The notes: generated from the letters alone by a model not told the origin. A stretch of 64,000 nucleotides of DNA from Calditrichota bacterium (GCA_020637395.1 JACJWA010000001.1:496001-560000); one strand, 5' to 3'; positions 1 to 9,458 are shown, counted from the first letter of the stretch. Numbers and translations are program-made.

Positions 1-2852
1 ACGAATCCTGCCGCTGTGGCTACGCTGCTGCTGTCCAATTGAGTTTCCGCAGCCCAAGCCGCAAGCGTTTGAATGTCGTCATCGAGCGATGAATACGCAA
101 ACCTGAAATCCGGATTTGTGCCGGGTGTCTCAAACAAGTTGTAGTCTGAGGTCAACACGCCGTCCGTCCAGTAGATCATCCTCGCGTCACCGTTTGCGCG
201 GCGAATGCTGAAGACATTGTTTCTTAGGTCCGCGGAGCTCTGTGATCCGGAAATCGAGATTGCGGTCGCTGTTCCGGATCCGCTCAGCTCGCCGATATCC
301 ACACTATTGTGCCAGAAAAGCGTCGCGCCGCTCACGCAGGACAGCGCCGTCACCGAGCCTGTTCCCGTGGAATCATAGTCACCGATCCAGTTGTTCACGG
401 CGACCACGGTCCCCGACACGGATTCATTACGCAGAGTGTACTGAGCCCCGGTGCTGGAGCCTCCAAATAGTTTGTTCCGTCGCACGAACACCGTGTCCGA
501 GGCGAACTGAGTTGCCACTCGAATTCCATAGCAGGGTCCGGGCGCACCCGCATAGCCCGCGGAAATCTGACACTGTTCTATGACCATCCCGTGCTGACGA
601 GACACGTAAATCCCCGTGCGCACATTTTCCAGCACGCATTGCCTTATCACGTTTCCTGTGTCGCTGGACGTGCTGCCGCCTTCCGCTTTGATGCCGTGAT
701 AGCATGATGTCAGGACGCAGTTTTCGATCAAGTTGTCGTGGCAGCCGCTTCCCATCGCAACGCATGAAGCGGTCACATCGTTCAAGGATGCGGATTGAAT
801 GGTACATCCTCGCAGCACGTTGTGGGATGCACCACTCGTTATCAGCACGGTCTCTCGAGCAAGATCCCCGCTGTTCAGGATCAGATTTTCCAACTGAACA
901 TGCATTGCGCCCGACAACCTTACCACCGGTTCCTCATCGTCGGTCGTAACTCGCACCGTACCGGAGTGAGACGGGTTCTTTCTTAGCATAACCACGTTCT
1001 GCTCACTCATGCCGGGAAACGGCGTCAGCACTATGTGCTCCGCATACTCGCCCTGTGCGATGTCAAATGTCACCGGACCGGCCACGCCGCGAAGCATCAA
1101 ATCGTCGAGTGCGGAACCGATCGAGGGATAGTCCGATGGCGCGCTCCCGATCTGATATGTTCCGATCAAAGCTGCCGCCGTGATCTGAACGCTGAAAGCA
1201 AGATCATTGTCCTGCGGATTCGCGTCACCGTCCAGGCGAAGGTGCACGAGGGGTGTTGCCGTATCTCCTGCGACTCCCGTGGTCCAAGTCAGCGATATCG
1301 TGTCCGTTACCGATGGCGGGAGGTTGATCAAGACCTCGGCACGCACAAAGCCGGAATCCATGAGCTGCACCGGCATGTCGGTCAGCTCCTGAGACCCCCG
1401 GTTTTGCACCACAGCTTGGATTGTGACCGAGGTCAGCTCAGGCACACCTGCGGGGAGTCCGGGAAGATCCAGGATCGCACCGTCAAATGGAGGCGCATCA
1501 AACATATACTCATCTGCGCCGATGTCCGGCGGCTGAAAACGAAGCTCCTGGTCCATGTCTCGAGTCGCAAGCAGCGCAACAGCTCCGTTCTGGTGTGGGA
1601 GCTCCGAGCTCGACTGGAGATGCAGATCACTTTCTGAAACAAACAATGGATCACCTTGCAGGCTTCCGACATCGAGACCTGTCGCCGCTTGCCACTCAGC
1701 CAAAGTCGGATAGTCGCCGAGCCACCAGCCAACTCGATACGCCGTGCCCGTGCCGTGGAATAGGTTGTGCTTGGACACAAGTATTCCCGCCGTCGTCAAG
1801 ACAAAGAGGTTGTACGCGGGGCGCGTGGCCTCATGATTCGCCAGAATATTATTCACAAGTTCCAGACTCGCATCCGGCGACGTCAGGCCGTTGTAAACAG
1901 AATAGGCAGTTCCGGTCGCCGCCACGTCGGGAATCAAGACGCTGTTGTTGACCAGACTGTTGGCTCCACCGGTCATGTAGATCGCCCGGACTTGTGACGT
2001 GCCGGTGTTCTGAAACCCGTGAATCATGTTTCCCACACAGAGCAGACGGGCTGAATTCTCCAAGGGCGAATGCCGCACCGCCACCGCGTATCCGCTGGAC
2101 GTTCTGAATTCAGATAGATCGTTTCGAAGCACAAAGACGCTGTCGAGCGGGTTCTGCGGGCCGACGTGAATCCCAGTCACTCCTGACGACGATCCCGCAT
2201 TAGGTCTGATGAAGCAGTCCTCGATTCTCAGGTCATTCTGTCGCTCGGCAACGACGCCGCGGTTGACGCTGTCTATCTCACAAGATAGAACTCTGTGTCC
2301 GTGTGAAGAATTGGTCGGAGCAGACAAGAAAACTCCATCGCCGCCGCCTCGAAGAGTGCACTTGACCAGACTGACATCCGTCATGGTTGCGCCCAAAATC
2401 TCAACGATTCTGGAGCCACCCGTGCCGCGCAAGAAACATCCATGCAGCACAATGTCGGATCCTGTGCCGGAAACTCGCACGGCCGGTTGAGAAGAACTGG
2501 ACGAAGTCGCGGTGAATCCCTCGAGCCGAAGCCGTTTGACTCCGGAAATCCAAAGGGAAGGTGCAGTCGGGTCGGTGTTGGAGATGTCCACAGTCCCTTG
2601 CGGCGAAGGGGTGAAAGTGACTTCATATTCCCCCGAACCCGAATAACCGCCGATGGTCAATGGGCCTTCATATACTCCGGGCGTTACCTCAAACTTAACT
2701 AGTCCCTCGACTCCCTGCGACTGAAGGCTGTCCACGGCCTCTGTGAGTGACGCAAAGTCCCCACTCGGTCCTACTGAATAGGAGCCGCTCAAGGCCGCCG
2801 CAGCAAGCTGGACGCAAGCGAGCAAGAAAACTGTCAGAATGGACCGGAACAT
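1..2852 (-). CDS. Secreted parallel beta-helix-type repeat protein (partial, C-terminus outside window)
   Basis: An open frame on the minus strand starts at ATG 2852 and runs uninterrupted to the left edge, giving about 950 residues with no stop. It begins with a signal peptide (MFRSILTVFLLACVQLAAAA). Two similar modules start near residues 23 and 560, each opening with a G-[ST]-Y-x-[IV]-G segment, then an S-L/I-x-x-A stretch and a G-V-x-G-x-V-x-F-x-[IV] segment followed by G-x-Y. This type of opening is common in FCB secreted proteins with right-handed beta-helix folds. Between the modules, around residues 455-555, lies a CARDB-like beta domain (segment ELTSVTIQAVVQNRGSQELT). Asn-rich, Val/Leu-rich repeats in both halves fit beta-helix coils. 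A T9SS tail may lie beyond the edge, but this cannot be seen. The exact ligand or role is unknown. Confidence 0.8.
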   Translation of the reverse strand, partial: MFRSILTVFLLACVQLAAAALSGSYSVGPSGDFASLTEAVDSLQSQGVEGLVKFEVTPGVYEGPLTIGGYSGSGEYEVTFTPSPQGTVDISNTDPTAPSLWISGVKRLRLEGFTATSSSSSQPAVRVSGTGSDIVLHGCFLRGTGGSRIVEILGATMTDVSLVKCTLRGGGDGVFLSAPTNSSHGHRVLSCEIDSVNRGVVAERQNDLRIEDCFIRPNAGSSSGVTGIHVGPQNPLDSVFVLRNDLSEFRTSSGYAVAVRHSPLENSARLLCVGNMIHGFQNTGTSQVRAIYMTGGANSLVNNSVLIPDVAATGTAYSVYNGLTSPDASLELVNNILANHEATRPAYNLFVLTTAGILVSKHNLFHGTGTAYRVGWWLGDYPTLAEWQAATGLDVGSLQGDPLFVSESDLHLQSSSELPHQNGAVALLATRDMDQELRFQPPDIGADEYMFDAPPFDGAILDLPGLPAGVPELTSVTIQAVVQNRGSQELTDMPVQLMDSGFVRAEVLINLPPSVTDTISLTWTTGVAGDTATPLVHLRLDGDANPQDNDLAFSVQITAAALIGTYQIGSAPSDYPSIGSALDDLMLRGVAGPVTFDIAQGEYAEHIVLTPFPGMSEQNVVMLRKNPSHSGTVRVTTDDEEPVVRLSGAMHVQLENLILNSGDLARETVLITSGASHNVLRGCTIQSASLNDVTASCVAMGSGCHDNLIENCVLTSCYHGIKAEGGSTSSDTGNVIRQCVLENVRTGIYVSRQHGMVIEQCQISAGYAGAPGPCYGIRVATQFASDTVFVRRNKLFGGSSTGAQYTLRNESVSGTVVAVNNWIGDYDSTGTGSVTALSCVSGATLFWHNSVDIGELSGSGTATAISISGSQSSADLRNNVFSIRRANGDARMIYWTDGVLTSDYNLFETPGTNPDFRFAYSSLDDDIQTLAAWAAETQLDSSSVATAAGF

Positions 2853-3326
2853 CCGTCTGTGTCACCAATACTTTGTTTCAGAACCAAATTTCACCAATCT
2901 CTTCAAGTTAACATAACAACCACGGATTGACAACAGATTCAAGTCTCATTGCGAAAAAATTTTCCCATCTCTGCGCCAAATCCGCGCTCGACATGTGGGA
3001 GCTCTAAAACAGATTTGAGATTCGTCTGAGAAATGCTTATCTTAGATGTCAATTGTGTGTTAAGTAAATACAATGACTTGCGATAAGGCCGAGCTACAAG
3101 TTTCGCCGAAGACCTTAAGAGGGTCACTGTTGCTTCAATCGTGACGACAGCGGAGGCGAGACGGACGAGAGGGAAGGCCTTAGGAGCGCAGCCAGAAAAT
3201 CTATTCTTTCGCCAAAGGAGCGTACCCCGCGAAAGGAACCACCTGAGAAGCAAACGCATTGTCTCGAAAGCTATAGGAGACAGGTGTTTGGCTTCATGAA
3301 GCCGCCGGAAACGGCAAAGGACAGTT
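2853..3326. other. 474-base intergenic region with a structured leader before the M32 gene
   Basis: No convincing gene lies here; a 106-codon minus-strand frame inside it has no recognisable domain or signal. The left part carries the promoter of the leftward gene. The right part, upstream of the peptidase ATG at 3327, is rich in potential RNA structure. GTCTC 3261-3265 pairs with GAGAC 3277-3281, CACCT 3240-3244 pairs with AGGTG 3282-3286, a perfect 14-base palindrome spans 3290-3303, and a GCCG-GAAA-CGGC tetraloop hairpin occupies 3304-3315. I could not match this to a riboswitch class I know. Confidence 0.5.
2905..2933 (-). promoter_or_regulatory. Sigma70-like promoter for the left-edge secreted protein
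   Basis: Read on the minus strand, TTGTCA (2933-2928) and TAACTT (2910-2905) are separated by exactly 17 bases. They lie about 55 bases upstream of the ATG at 2852. The match to TTGACA/TATAAT is partial, so this is a candidate only. Confidence 0.4.
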
Positions 3327-4838
3327 ATGGCAACGGATTATCGAAAATCTTACGAAGAACTGACCGAGCGGGTCAGGCAGCACCAAGTCCTGGATGGGAT
3401 CGGCAGCGTGCTGCACTGGGATATGCAGGTAAACATGCCGCCCAAGGGAGCTCACAAGCGCGCAAACCAGCTGGCCCTGCTGAGCGGTATTGCGCACGAA
3501 CGGTTTACCTCGGAAAAAGTTGGCGAATTGATTCAGCTCTGTGAGTCCGGCAACGGTGCGCTGAGCGAGGCCGAACGCGCAAATGTCCGAGAGATTGCGC
3601 GCGACTACTCTCGTGCCACGAAGGTCCCGCATGATTTAGTGGTAGAGTTGTCGCGACAGCGCTCCGTGACGCACGATGTCTGGACTCGCGCCCGCGAGAA
3701 GGCCGACTTCGCAATGTTTGCCCCTGAACTTGAGAAACTGGTCGCGTTGACCAAGCAATATGCCGAAGCGCAAGGGTATGAAGGGACTCCGCTGAACGCG
3801 TTGATTGAGGACTACGAGCCCGGTGCAAGCGTGGAGTTTTTGACCAAACTCTTCAATGAAGTGAAAGCCGTGACGGTGCCGCTCGCGGAACGCGTAGTCA
3901 ACTCATCTGTTCAGGCGAACTTTGACTTTGAGAAGAACCGCTTCACAGCGGAGAAGCAGCGCGCGTTCGGCGAAGAGTTGATCTATGAAATCGGTTTCGA
4001 TCGGCAGGGCGGAAGGTTGGATACATCCATTCATCCGTTTTGTTCCGGAGGGCTTGGAGATGTGCGTTTGACCACGCGCTACAACGAGCACGCTCCGACG
4101 CAGGCGCTGTTTGGAATCATTCATGAAATGGGTCATGGGCTTTACGAGCAGGGTGTCGCCCCCGAAACCTACGGTACGCCGCTGTCCGAGGCCCTGAGTT
4201 TGGGCATGCATGAATCACAGAGCAGGATGTGGGAAAACTACATCGGACGCAGTCTGCCGTTCTGGAAGAAATTCTATCCAAAACTTCAGAGTCACTTCGG
4301 CGGCGAGCTTTCCGGCATGTCCGTGAATGACTGGATGCTCGCGATCAATCACGTGGAACGCTCACTTGTGCGTGTTGAAGCGGACGAGCTCACATACGAC
4401 TTACACATCATTCTTAGATTCGAGATTGAACGCGATCTCTTTGCGGGTGACATTTCTGTCAGCGACCTTCCCTCGGTGTGGAATTCCAAGTTCGAGAAGT
4501 ATCTTGGTCTGACTCCGCCGAATGACGGCAAAGAAGGCGTCATGCAGGACGTACACTGGTCCGGCGGAAGTTTTGGTTACTTCCCAACCTATTGTCTTGG
4601 GAACATTATCGCCGGTCAATTGTGGAAGAAGATGAACGCGGATATGCCGACCATGAAACAGAAGATCGAGAACGGGGACTTTGCCGAAATTCTGGCGTGG
4701 CTGCGCGAGCACGTTCACAAATTGGGCAGAAGATTTTCACGTGATGAACTCTTGCTGAAAGCCACAGGCAAGCCGCTCGGGACGGAAGACTACCTTAGCT
4801 ATCTCACCGAGAAGTTTTCATCGCTCTACAAGCTGTAA
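3327..4838 (+). CDS. Carboxypeptidase Taq family metallopeptidase (M32)
   Basis: This predicted cytoplasmic zinc metallocarboxypeptidase removes C-terminal residues from peptides. The protein has 503 residues, the usual M32 length of about 500. Family hallmarks are visible: an IHPF segment at about residue 232, the zinc-binding helix IIHEMGHGLYEQ at about residue 265, and a downstream HESQSR motif at about residue 295 that supplies the third zinc ligand in this family. The start ATG 3327 follows AAAGGA at 3316-3321. No signal peptide is present, which fits a role in intracellular peptide turnover. The gene stands alone behind a structured leader and ends at a strong terminator. The family assignment is secure; the substrate preference is unknown. 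Confidence 0.95.
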   Translation: MATDYRKSYEELTERVRQHQVLDGIGSVLHWDMQVNMPPKGAHKRANQLALLSGIAHERFTSEKVGELIQLCESGNGALSEAERANVREIARDYSRATKVPHDLVVELSRQRSVTHDVWTRAREKADFAMFAPELEKLVALTKQYAEAQGYEGTPLNALIEDYEPGASVEFLTKLFNEVKAVTVPLAERVVNSSVQANFDFEKNRFTAEKQRAFGEELIYEIGFDRQGGRLDTSIHPFCSGGLGDVRLTTRYNEHAPTQALFGIIHEMGHGLYEQGVAPETYGTPLSEALSLGMHESQSRMWENYIGRSLPFWKKFYPKLQSHFGGELSGMSVNDWMLAINHVERSLVRVEADELTYDLHIILRFEIERDLFAGDISVSDLPSVWNSKFEKYLGLTPPNDGKEGVMQDVHWSGGSFGYFPTYCLGNIIAGQLWKKMNADMPTMKQKIENGDFAEILAWLREHVHKLGRRFSRDELLLKATGKPLGTEDYLSYLTEKFSSLYKL

Positions 4839-4845
4839 CCACAAA

Positions 4846-4869
4846 AAAGGGCGGCTGATGCCGCCCTTT
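4846..4869. terminator. Bidirectional terminator between convergent genes
   Basis: A perfect 10-bp stem, AAAGGGCGGC 4846-4855 paired with 4860-4869, closes on a TGAT loop. The A and T runs at the stem base let it serve both the M32 gene and the converging symporter gene. Confidence 0.85.
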
Positions 4870-4901
4870 CTGTTCGCTTGCTGTGAGTCGAAGCAACTCC
4901 G

Positions 4902-6170
4902 TCAGTCTGTTCCAGCGTTCTCTGCGTAGAACTCTTCTACATCCAACTCGTTTTCCATCTTGGACACAATCACGGCGGTGGCCGCATCGCCCGTGACATT
5001 GACCACGGTTCGGGCCATATCCAAGAGCCTGTCCACACCGATAATGAGGGCGATTCCCTCTACGGGCAGTTTGACGGACATCAGAACCATTGAGAGGGTG
5101 ATCAATCCGACTCCCGGTACGCCCGCAGTTCCCACGGAGGCCAAGGCCGCCGTGACCACGACGGTGACGAGTTGCGTGAATGAAAGCTCTATTCCATAAA
5201 CTTGTGCAATGAACGCGGTGGCCACGCCCTGCATGATCGCGGTGCCGTCCATATTGATCGTGGCACCGAGGGGCAGAGCAAAGCTCGCAATTCCTTTTGA
5301 AACTCCCTGTCGCCGTTCCGCAACATCAATCGAAACCGGAAGCGTGGCATTGGACGATGATGTGGAGAAAGCCACTGTCATCACGGGAATGTGATTCTTG
5401 AAGAACTGCAACGGGGAAAGTCTCGTGAACAGATACAAGATGAGTGGATAGACCAGAGCGAGCTGCAACAAAAGAGCACCTGAAAGCGTCAATACATATG
5501 CAAGGAGCGGCAGGAGCACTCCCAATCCCTGCTCCAGCATGACTTTCGCGATCAGCGCGAAAACTCCGGGCACCGCCAGCCAGATGATGATCTCTACCAC
5601 CCGCATCAGCACATCGTTGCTGATCTCCGCCAGCCGCAAGGCCGGTTCGGCCTTCGCACCCAACTGAGCCAGGGCAATTCCCAAGAGCAGCGCAAAGAAG
5701 ATCACCTGCAGCATGTTCCCTTCGACCATTGCTTGAAATGGGTTCTTGGGGACCATATCCACAAATACGTCCATGATGAACGGGGCGTCTTTGGGAGTAA
5801 AGGCCGCATCTGTCGGCAGAGTGATTCCCGTTCCCGGGCGCACGATGACTTCGGCGATGAACAGCGCCATCGTGACCGCAAGCGCGGTTGTGGCGAGGTA
5901 AATCAGCATCACGCGCAGGCCGACCCGTCCCAGTTTCGCAGGATCTCCGATTGAGGCCGCTCCATAAACCAGCGAAACAAACACAATCGGAACCACCAGC
6001 ATCGTAATCGCGCGGAGAAAGACATCGCCCGTCGGTTTCAGAATCCACTTGATGAGGATTTCGTTGACGGCCTCCGGGAACACCGCATGCCCAACGATGC
6101 CAAAGATCAGCCCGCCGAGCAGCGCCGCAAGGATCCAGAGGGTTAGCGTGGCCTTTTTTGTGGGAGGCAT
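4902..6170 (-). CDS. Dicarboxylate/amino acid:cation symporter (DAACS family)
   Basis: This is an inner-membrane secondary transporter that imports acidic amino acids or C4-dicarboxylates with Na+ or H+. The 422-residue product is typical of the GltP/DctA/GltT family. It carries the serine-rich hairpin motif STSSSNATLPVS at about residue 275, the substrate and cation site NMDGTA at about residue 305, and VGVPGVG-like and DRLLDMARTVVNVTGD segments near the C-terminus. Multiple hydrophobic segments cover the chain from residue 8 on. The product begins MPPTKKATLTLW. The gene is divergent from the TonB receptor and convergent with the M32 gene. Glutamate or aspartate is the commonest substrate in this family, but the sequence alone does not fix it. 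Confidence 0.93.
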   Translation of the reverse strand: MPPTKKATLTLWILAALLGGLIFGIVGHAVFPEAVNEILIKWILKPTGDVFLRAITMLVVPIVFVSLVYGAASIGDPAKLGRVGLRVMLIYLATTALAVTMALFIAEVIVRPGTGITLPTDAAFTPKDAPFIMDVFVDMVPKNPFQAMVEGNMLQVIFFALLLGIALAQLGAKAEPALRLAEISNDVLMRVVEIIIWLAVPGVFALIAKVMLEQGLGVLLPLLAYVLTLSGALLLQLALVYPLILYLFTRLSPLQFFKNHIPVMTVAFSTSSSNATLPVSIDVAERRQGVSKGIASFALPLGATINMDGTAIMQGVATAFIAQVYGIELSFTQLVTVVVTAALASVGTAGVPGVGLITLSMVLMSVKLPVEGIALIIGVDRLLDMARTVVNVTGDAATAVIVSKMENELDVEEFYAENAGTD

Positions 6171-6284
6171 GCCTGCTCCATACTTGCTTGATTAAACCTA
6201 TCTGACGTCAGTTTGTCTGATAAAGTAACAATCCTGAGGGAAGGCCGCAAGGCCAAACACATCTTCTTATCTCATTGGGGAACA

Positions 6285-8534
6285 ATGATTCGCAGTTTAT
6301 TCACCGCATTTCTGATGCTGGGGATCGCGACATGCGCGTTTGCGCGGGCTACGATCTCCGGCAAGATCAAGGACGATGCCACCGGGGAATCTATTCCCGC
6401 CGTGGCCGTGATTGTCGAAGGAACCAATCGCGGCGCCGCCGCAAATGTAGAGGGGTTCTTTTCAATTCCAAATCTCGAACCGGGCGACTACAGGCTCAGG
6501 TTCTCTTCTCTTGGCTATGAGCCGCTGACGAAGGCCGTCTCGATCAACGGTGACGATCAGCACTTTGAGGTTCGCCTGCGCGAAACGGCGCTCTCCGGCC
6601 AAGAGGTCACGATTATCGCAGAACGCGAGGAGCCTGAGTATGCGCCGAAAGTCGCGCAGATTGAGGTCACTCCGCGCGAACTGGCCAAGCTCCCGCAATT
6701 GGCCGAGCCCGATCTGTTTCGTGCCTTGCAGGCGACGGCAGGAATTCTGCCCGCTAACGATTTCTCCGCGGAGCTGAACATCTGGGGCGGTTCGGGAGAT
6801 CAGAACTTGATTCTTCTGAACGGCATCAATGTATATAAGCCCACGCACCTGGGCGGATTGTTTTCTATCTTTAATATGGATGCGATCAAGGACGTCAAGC
6901 TCGTCAAGGGCGGCTTCAACGCGCAGTACGGTGGGCGTCTGTCCGCCGTTGTGGATGTCGCGGATCGCGAAGGAAACCGCAACAAGATGGAAGGGAAAGT
7001 CGGACTGTCGCTGCTTTCCTCGACTGCCTTGCTGGAAGGACCTTTGCCGCACGGCTCGTGGCTTGTGGCCGGACGCCGCACCTATATTGACGGCGCGACG
7101 AAACTCTTCAAGGAAATCGGCCTTGTTGAAGATGACTTTCCGTATTACTTCTACGACTTCAATGCCAAATTGACGCGCGACTTCGCAAACGGCGACCGCA
7201 TTTCCCCGTCCGGGTACTGGGGAGATGATATTCTGAAAATCTCGGCTCCCACCGGCGACCGTTTGAGGCTCACCTGGGGAAATCGCACCTTCAGCCTGCC
7301 CTTTGTGCACATCTTCTCACCCAAGATCTACACTCATACCACAGTGGCGGGTAGCAAATTCTACGGGCGGCAGCGCTTTGAGTCCGCAGATTCCTGGTTC
7401 GAGTGGAACAATCAGATTGACGACTTCACCGTGGAGTCGGATGTCACCTACTATGCCAACGCGCGGAATACGTTCAACGCGGGCGTTGAAGGGAAGTTCT
7501 TCAAGTCTTACCTCGAAGGCGTGACTCCGAACTACCTGTTTGGCCGCAATGAGTACAACGGCGACTTGATGTCCCTCTATCTGTCGGATGACTATCGTCT
7601 AACGGACAAATGGACCTTTACTCCCGGCCTCCGTTACGAGCACTACAGCTTAACCGAAGGCAACGAAGTCCTGCCGCGCATCGCCGCACGCCGTGATCTC
7701 GGACCGGGCAGATATATCAGCGGCGCGTGGGGACTCTACACGCAGTACTTGCAGCAAATGCGGGTGGGCGAGGACTTCGCGTCGTTGTTCGATTCCTATG
7801 CCGCGCTGAGCGACCGCTTCGGCATTGGGCGCGCGCAGCACTATGCCGTTTCGTTTGTGGATGACAGTCTGGGCCAATTCAAGTTCAGCGCCGGAGCCTA
7901 CTACAAGAATTTCCAGAATGTCGTGCAGTTGGACCTGCAAAACTCGATTGAAGATGGTGACTCCGACCTCGAAGATTTTGTGCGCGTCGGCAAGGGCTAC
8001 GCATACGGAATGGATGCCACGATCGGTGGCGGTTGGGGCCGCTATGAATTCAGCCTTGGGTACGCATGGGGACGCTCGCGCAGAATCTTTGACGACTTCG
8101 AAGGCTTCAAAGCGATTGATGAAGGTCGCACGTTCCCGGCCTATTTCGACCGGCAGCATAGCACGAATTTGTTTGTCAGCCGCAAGATCAGAAATCGAGC
8201 CAGTCTGGAAACCCGCCTGAATTATCAATCAGGGTTGCCCTATACGAAGGCGCTCGGAGCCTACAGCCCCGGACTTGGTTTGCCCGCGCACTTCTTCCAG
8301 CCGGGACCGCAGTACGGTGAACGCTTCACTCCCTATGTGAGATTGGACGTGGCGTATCGCTTGAAATACGAATGGAACTGGTGCACGTTTGCGCCGTACA
8401 TCGAAGTCATTAATATTCTGGGACGGAAGAATGCCTTCCTGCAGCAGCTTGACCTGACCACGAACCCCGTGGGATATGATATCGTTGGCCAGTTGCCGTT
8501 CCTGCCCACCATTGGCTTCACCGCGGAGTTCTAA
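6285..8534 (+). CDS. TonB-dependent receptor with N-terminal carboxypeptidase-regulatory-like domain
   Basis: This is an outer-membrane gated channel energised by TonB-ExbBD. I chose ATG 6285 because a GGGGAA ribosome site lies just upstream and a signal peptide (MIRSLFTAFLMLGIATCAFA) follows; an upstream in-frame start at 6213 would bury that signal. The 749-residue product has a CarbopepD_reg-like beta-sandwich (about residues 22-110, ATISGKIKDDATGESIPAV). Next comes a plug domain (about residues 120-240, with the segments LNIWGGSGDQNLILLNG and VKGGFNAQYGGRLS), and then a 22-strand-type barrel ending in the terminal Phe expected of outer-membrane proteins. It sits three bases before a DUF4249-type lipoprotein, a pairing common in Bacteroidetes and relatives. 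The substrate is unknown; siderophore or oligosaccharide uptake are both possible. Confidence 0.92.
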   Translation: MIRSLFTAFLMLGIATCAFARATISGKIKDDATGESIPAVAVIVEGTNRGAAANVEGFFSIPNLEPGDYRLRFSSLGYEPLTKAVSINGDDQHFEVRLRETALSGQEVTIIAEREEPEYAPKVAQIEVTPRELAKLPQLAEPDLFRALQATAGILPANDFSAELNIWGGSGDQNLILLNGINVYKPTHLGGLFSIFNMDAIKDVKLVKGGFNAQYGGRLSAVVDVADREGNRNKMEGKVGLSLLSSTALLEGPLPHGSWLVAGRRTYIDGATKLFKEIGLVEDDFPYYFYDFNAKLTRDFANGDRISPSGYWGDDILKISAPTGDRLRLTWGNRTFSLPFVHIFSPKIYTHTTVAGSKFYGRQRFESADSWFEWNNQIDDFTVESDVTYYANARNTFNAGVEGKFFKSYLEGVTPNYLFGRNEYNGDLMSLYLSDDYRLTDKWTFTPGLRYEHYSLTEGNEVLPRIAARRDLGPGRYISGAWGLYTQYLQQMRVGEDFASLFDSYAALSDRFGIGRAQHYAVSFVDDSLGQFKFSAGAYYKNFQNVVQLDLQNSIEDGDSDLEDFVRVGKGYAYGMDATIGGGWGRYEFSLGYAWGRSRRIFDDFEGFKAIDEGRTFPAYFDRQHSTNLFVSRKIRNRASLETRLNYQSGLPYTKALGAYSPGLGLPAHFFQPGPQYGERFTPYVRLDVAYRLKYEWNWCTFAPYIEVINILGRKNAFLQQLDLTTNPVGYDIVGQLPFLPTIGFTAEF

Positions 8535-8537
8535 ATC

Positions 8538-9377
8538 ATGAAAATCTTTTCCTATATCCTGCTCGGCTTGTTCTCCGCTATGCTTTTTTCTGCGTGCGAC
8601 GATGAAGCGGACGCCGTTTACACCGAAGAACTTGTGGTGGATGGCTGGATGTATATCGGCCACCCGTTGGAAATCAGACTGACGCACACGATTCCTGTGG
8701 ATCAGGCGTACTATCCGGATCAGGTGCGCGTCAGCGGCGCATCCGTGTTCATTACGGTGAACGGGCAAGCCACCTATGAATTGACCGAAGCGGTGTCGGG
8801 AGTGCCCGGAACGTATGCGCTTCCCGAATCGGTTCATGTGGTCACAACCGGAGATCGTTACGAACTGCTCGTTGCGTTGGACGGCGACACTCTCCGCGCG
8901 GCGACGTCGGCGGTCGCTCCTTTGGAAATCACTGAAGCCGTTTTGATCAATAACGCAAATGTTGTCACGGATCCCGCTCCCGACACTCTGGAATATGGCG
9001 GAGACGAATTGCGCCTAAGTTGGACACCCAGCGACGTCAATTTTGGCTATGCGATTTTGACCGAAGCCATGGATCGCGACAAGTATGGCGAATCCTGCGA
9101 CTTCGGGGATGAAAACGGGCCCGGTACGTATCTGGCAATCTGGACGGAGCGGTATTTTGAAACACAAAACGTGCCGTGGCTGCAATTCTGTTACACCGGT
9201 CCGACGATGTTCCGTGTGTTTTCCTGTGACACCGCCGGATGGGACTATATCGAATCCACGTTCATCGGCGACGTCACACTTGATCCCACCTCGAATGTCG
9301 TGGGAGGAAAGGGAGTGTTTTGCGCGGTCGGTTGCGACACGTTCCAGGTCATGGTGACGGATACTCTGGTGGACTAA
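8538..9377 (+). CDS. DUF4249-like outer-membrane lipoprotein partner of the TonB receptor
   Basis: The 279-residue product starts MKIFSYILLGLFSAMLFSAC, a lipoprotein signal with Cys20 as the acylation site. The body has the look of DUF4249: an early ELVVDGWMY segment, a beta-sandwich with an ASVFITVNG strand, and a later Cys-bearing region (cysteines in VPWLQFCYTG, VFSCDTAG, VFCAVGCDTF). DUF4249 lipoproteins are regularly encoded directly after TonB-dependent receptors in Bacteroidetes and are thought to sit on the receptor at the cell surface; that role is inference here. Start ATG 8538 is only three bases after the receptor stop, so the two are co-transcribed. A terminator follows at 9403. 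Confidence 0.75.
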   Translation: MKIFSYILLGLFSAMLFSACDDEADAVYTEELVVDGWMYIGHPLEIRLTHTIPVDQAYYPDQVRVSGASVFITVNGQATYELTEAVSGVPGTYALPESVHVVTTGDRYELLVALDGDTLRAATSAVAPLEITEAVLINNANVVTDPAPDTLEYGGDELRLSWTPSDVNFGYAILTEAMDRDKYGESCDFGDENGPGTYLAIWTERYFETQNVPWLQFCYTGPTMFRVFSCDTAGWDYIESTFIGDVTLDPTSNVVGGKGVFCAVGCDTFQVMVTDTLVD

Positions 9378-9402
9378 CGCAGGAGCTCAGGCTCGGGCGA
9401 TT

Positions 9403-9434
9403 GTCAAGCGCTTCTCTTCGGGGAAGCGCTTGAC
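9403..9434 (+). terminator. Rho-independent terminator after the receptor operon
   Basis: A perfect 12-bp stem (GTCAAGCGCTTC 9403-9414 with 9423-9434) has an 8-base loop and is followed by TTTT. The 3' arm also contains the TTGACT of the next candidate promoter. Confidence 0.85.
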
Positions 9435-9458
9435 TTTTCTATGAGAGGACTCTACATT
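9430..9458 (+). promoter_or_regulatory. Sigma70-like promoter overlapping the preceding terminator
   Basis: TTGACT 9430-9435 and TACATT 9453-9458 are separated by 17 bases, about 40 bases before the start of the T9SS-secreted protein gene. The -35 element lies in the 3' arm of the upstream terminator. Confidence 0.5.

Noticed and set aside
3060..3320. A known riboswitch or small RNA (TPP, SAM, cobalamin, c-di-GMP, SRP, RNase P) before the M32 gene
   Set aside because: None of the conserved core sequences of these classes could be matched; kept only as an unclassified structured leader.
6198..6212. Palindrome CTGACGTCAG between the symporter and TonB receptor genes as an operator
   Set aside because: A ten-base palindrome is expected by chance many times in 64 kb and no second half-site or regulator gene supports it.
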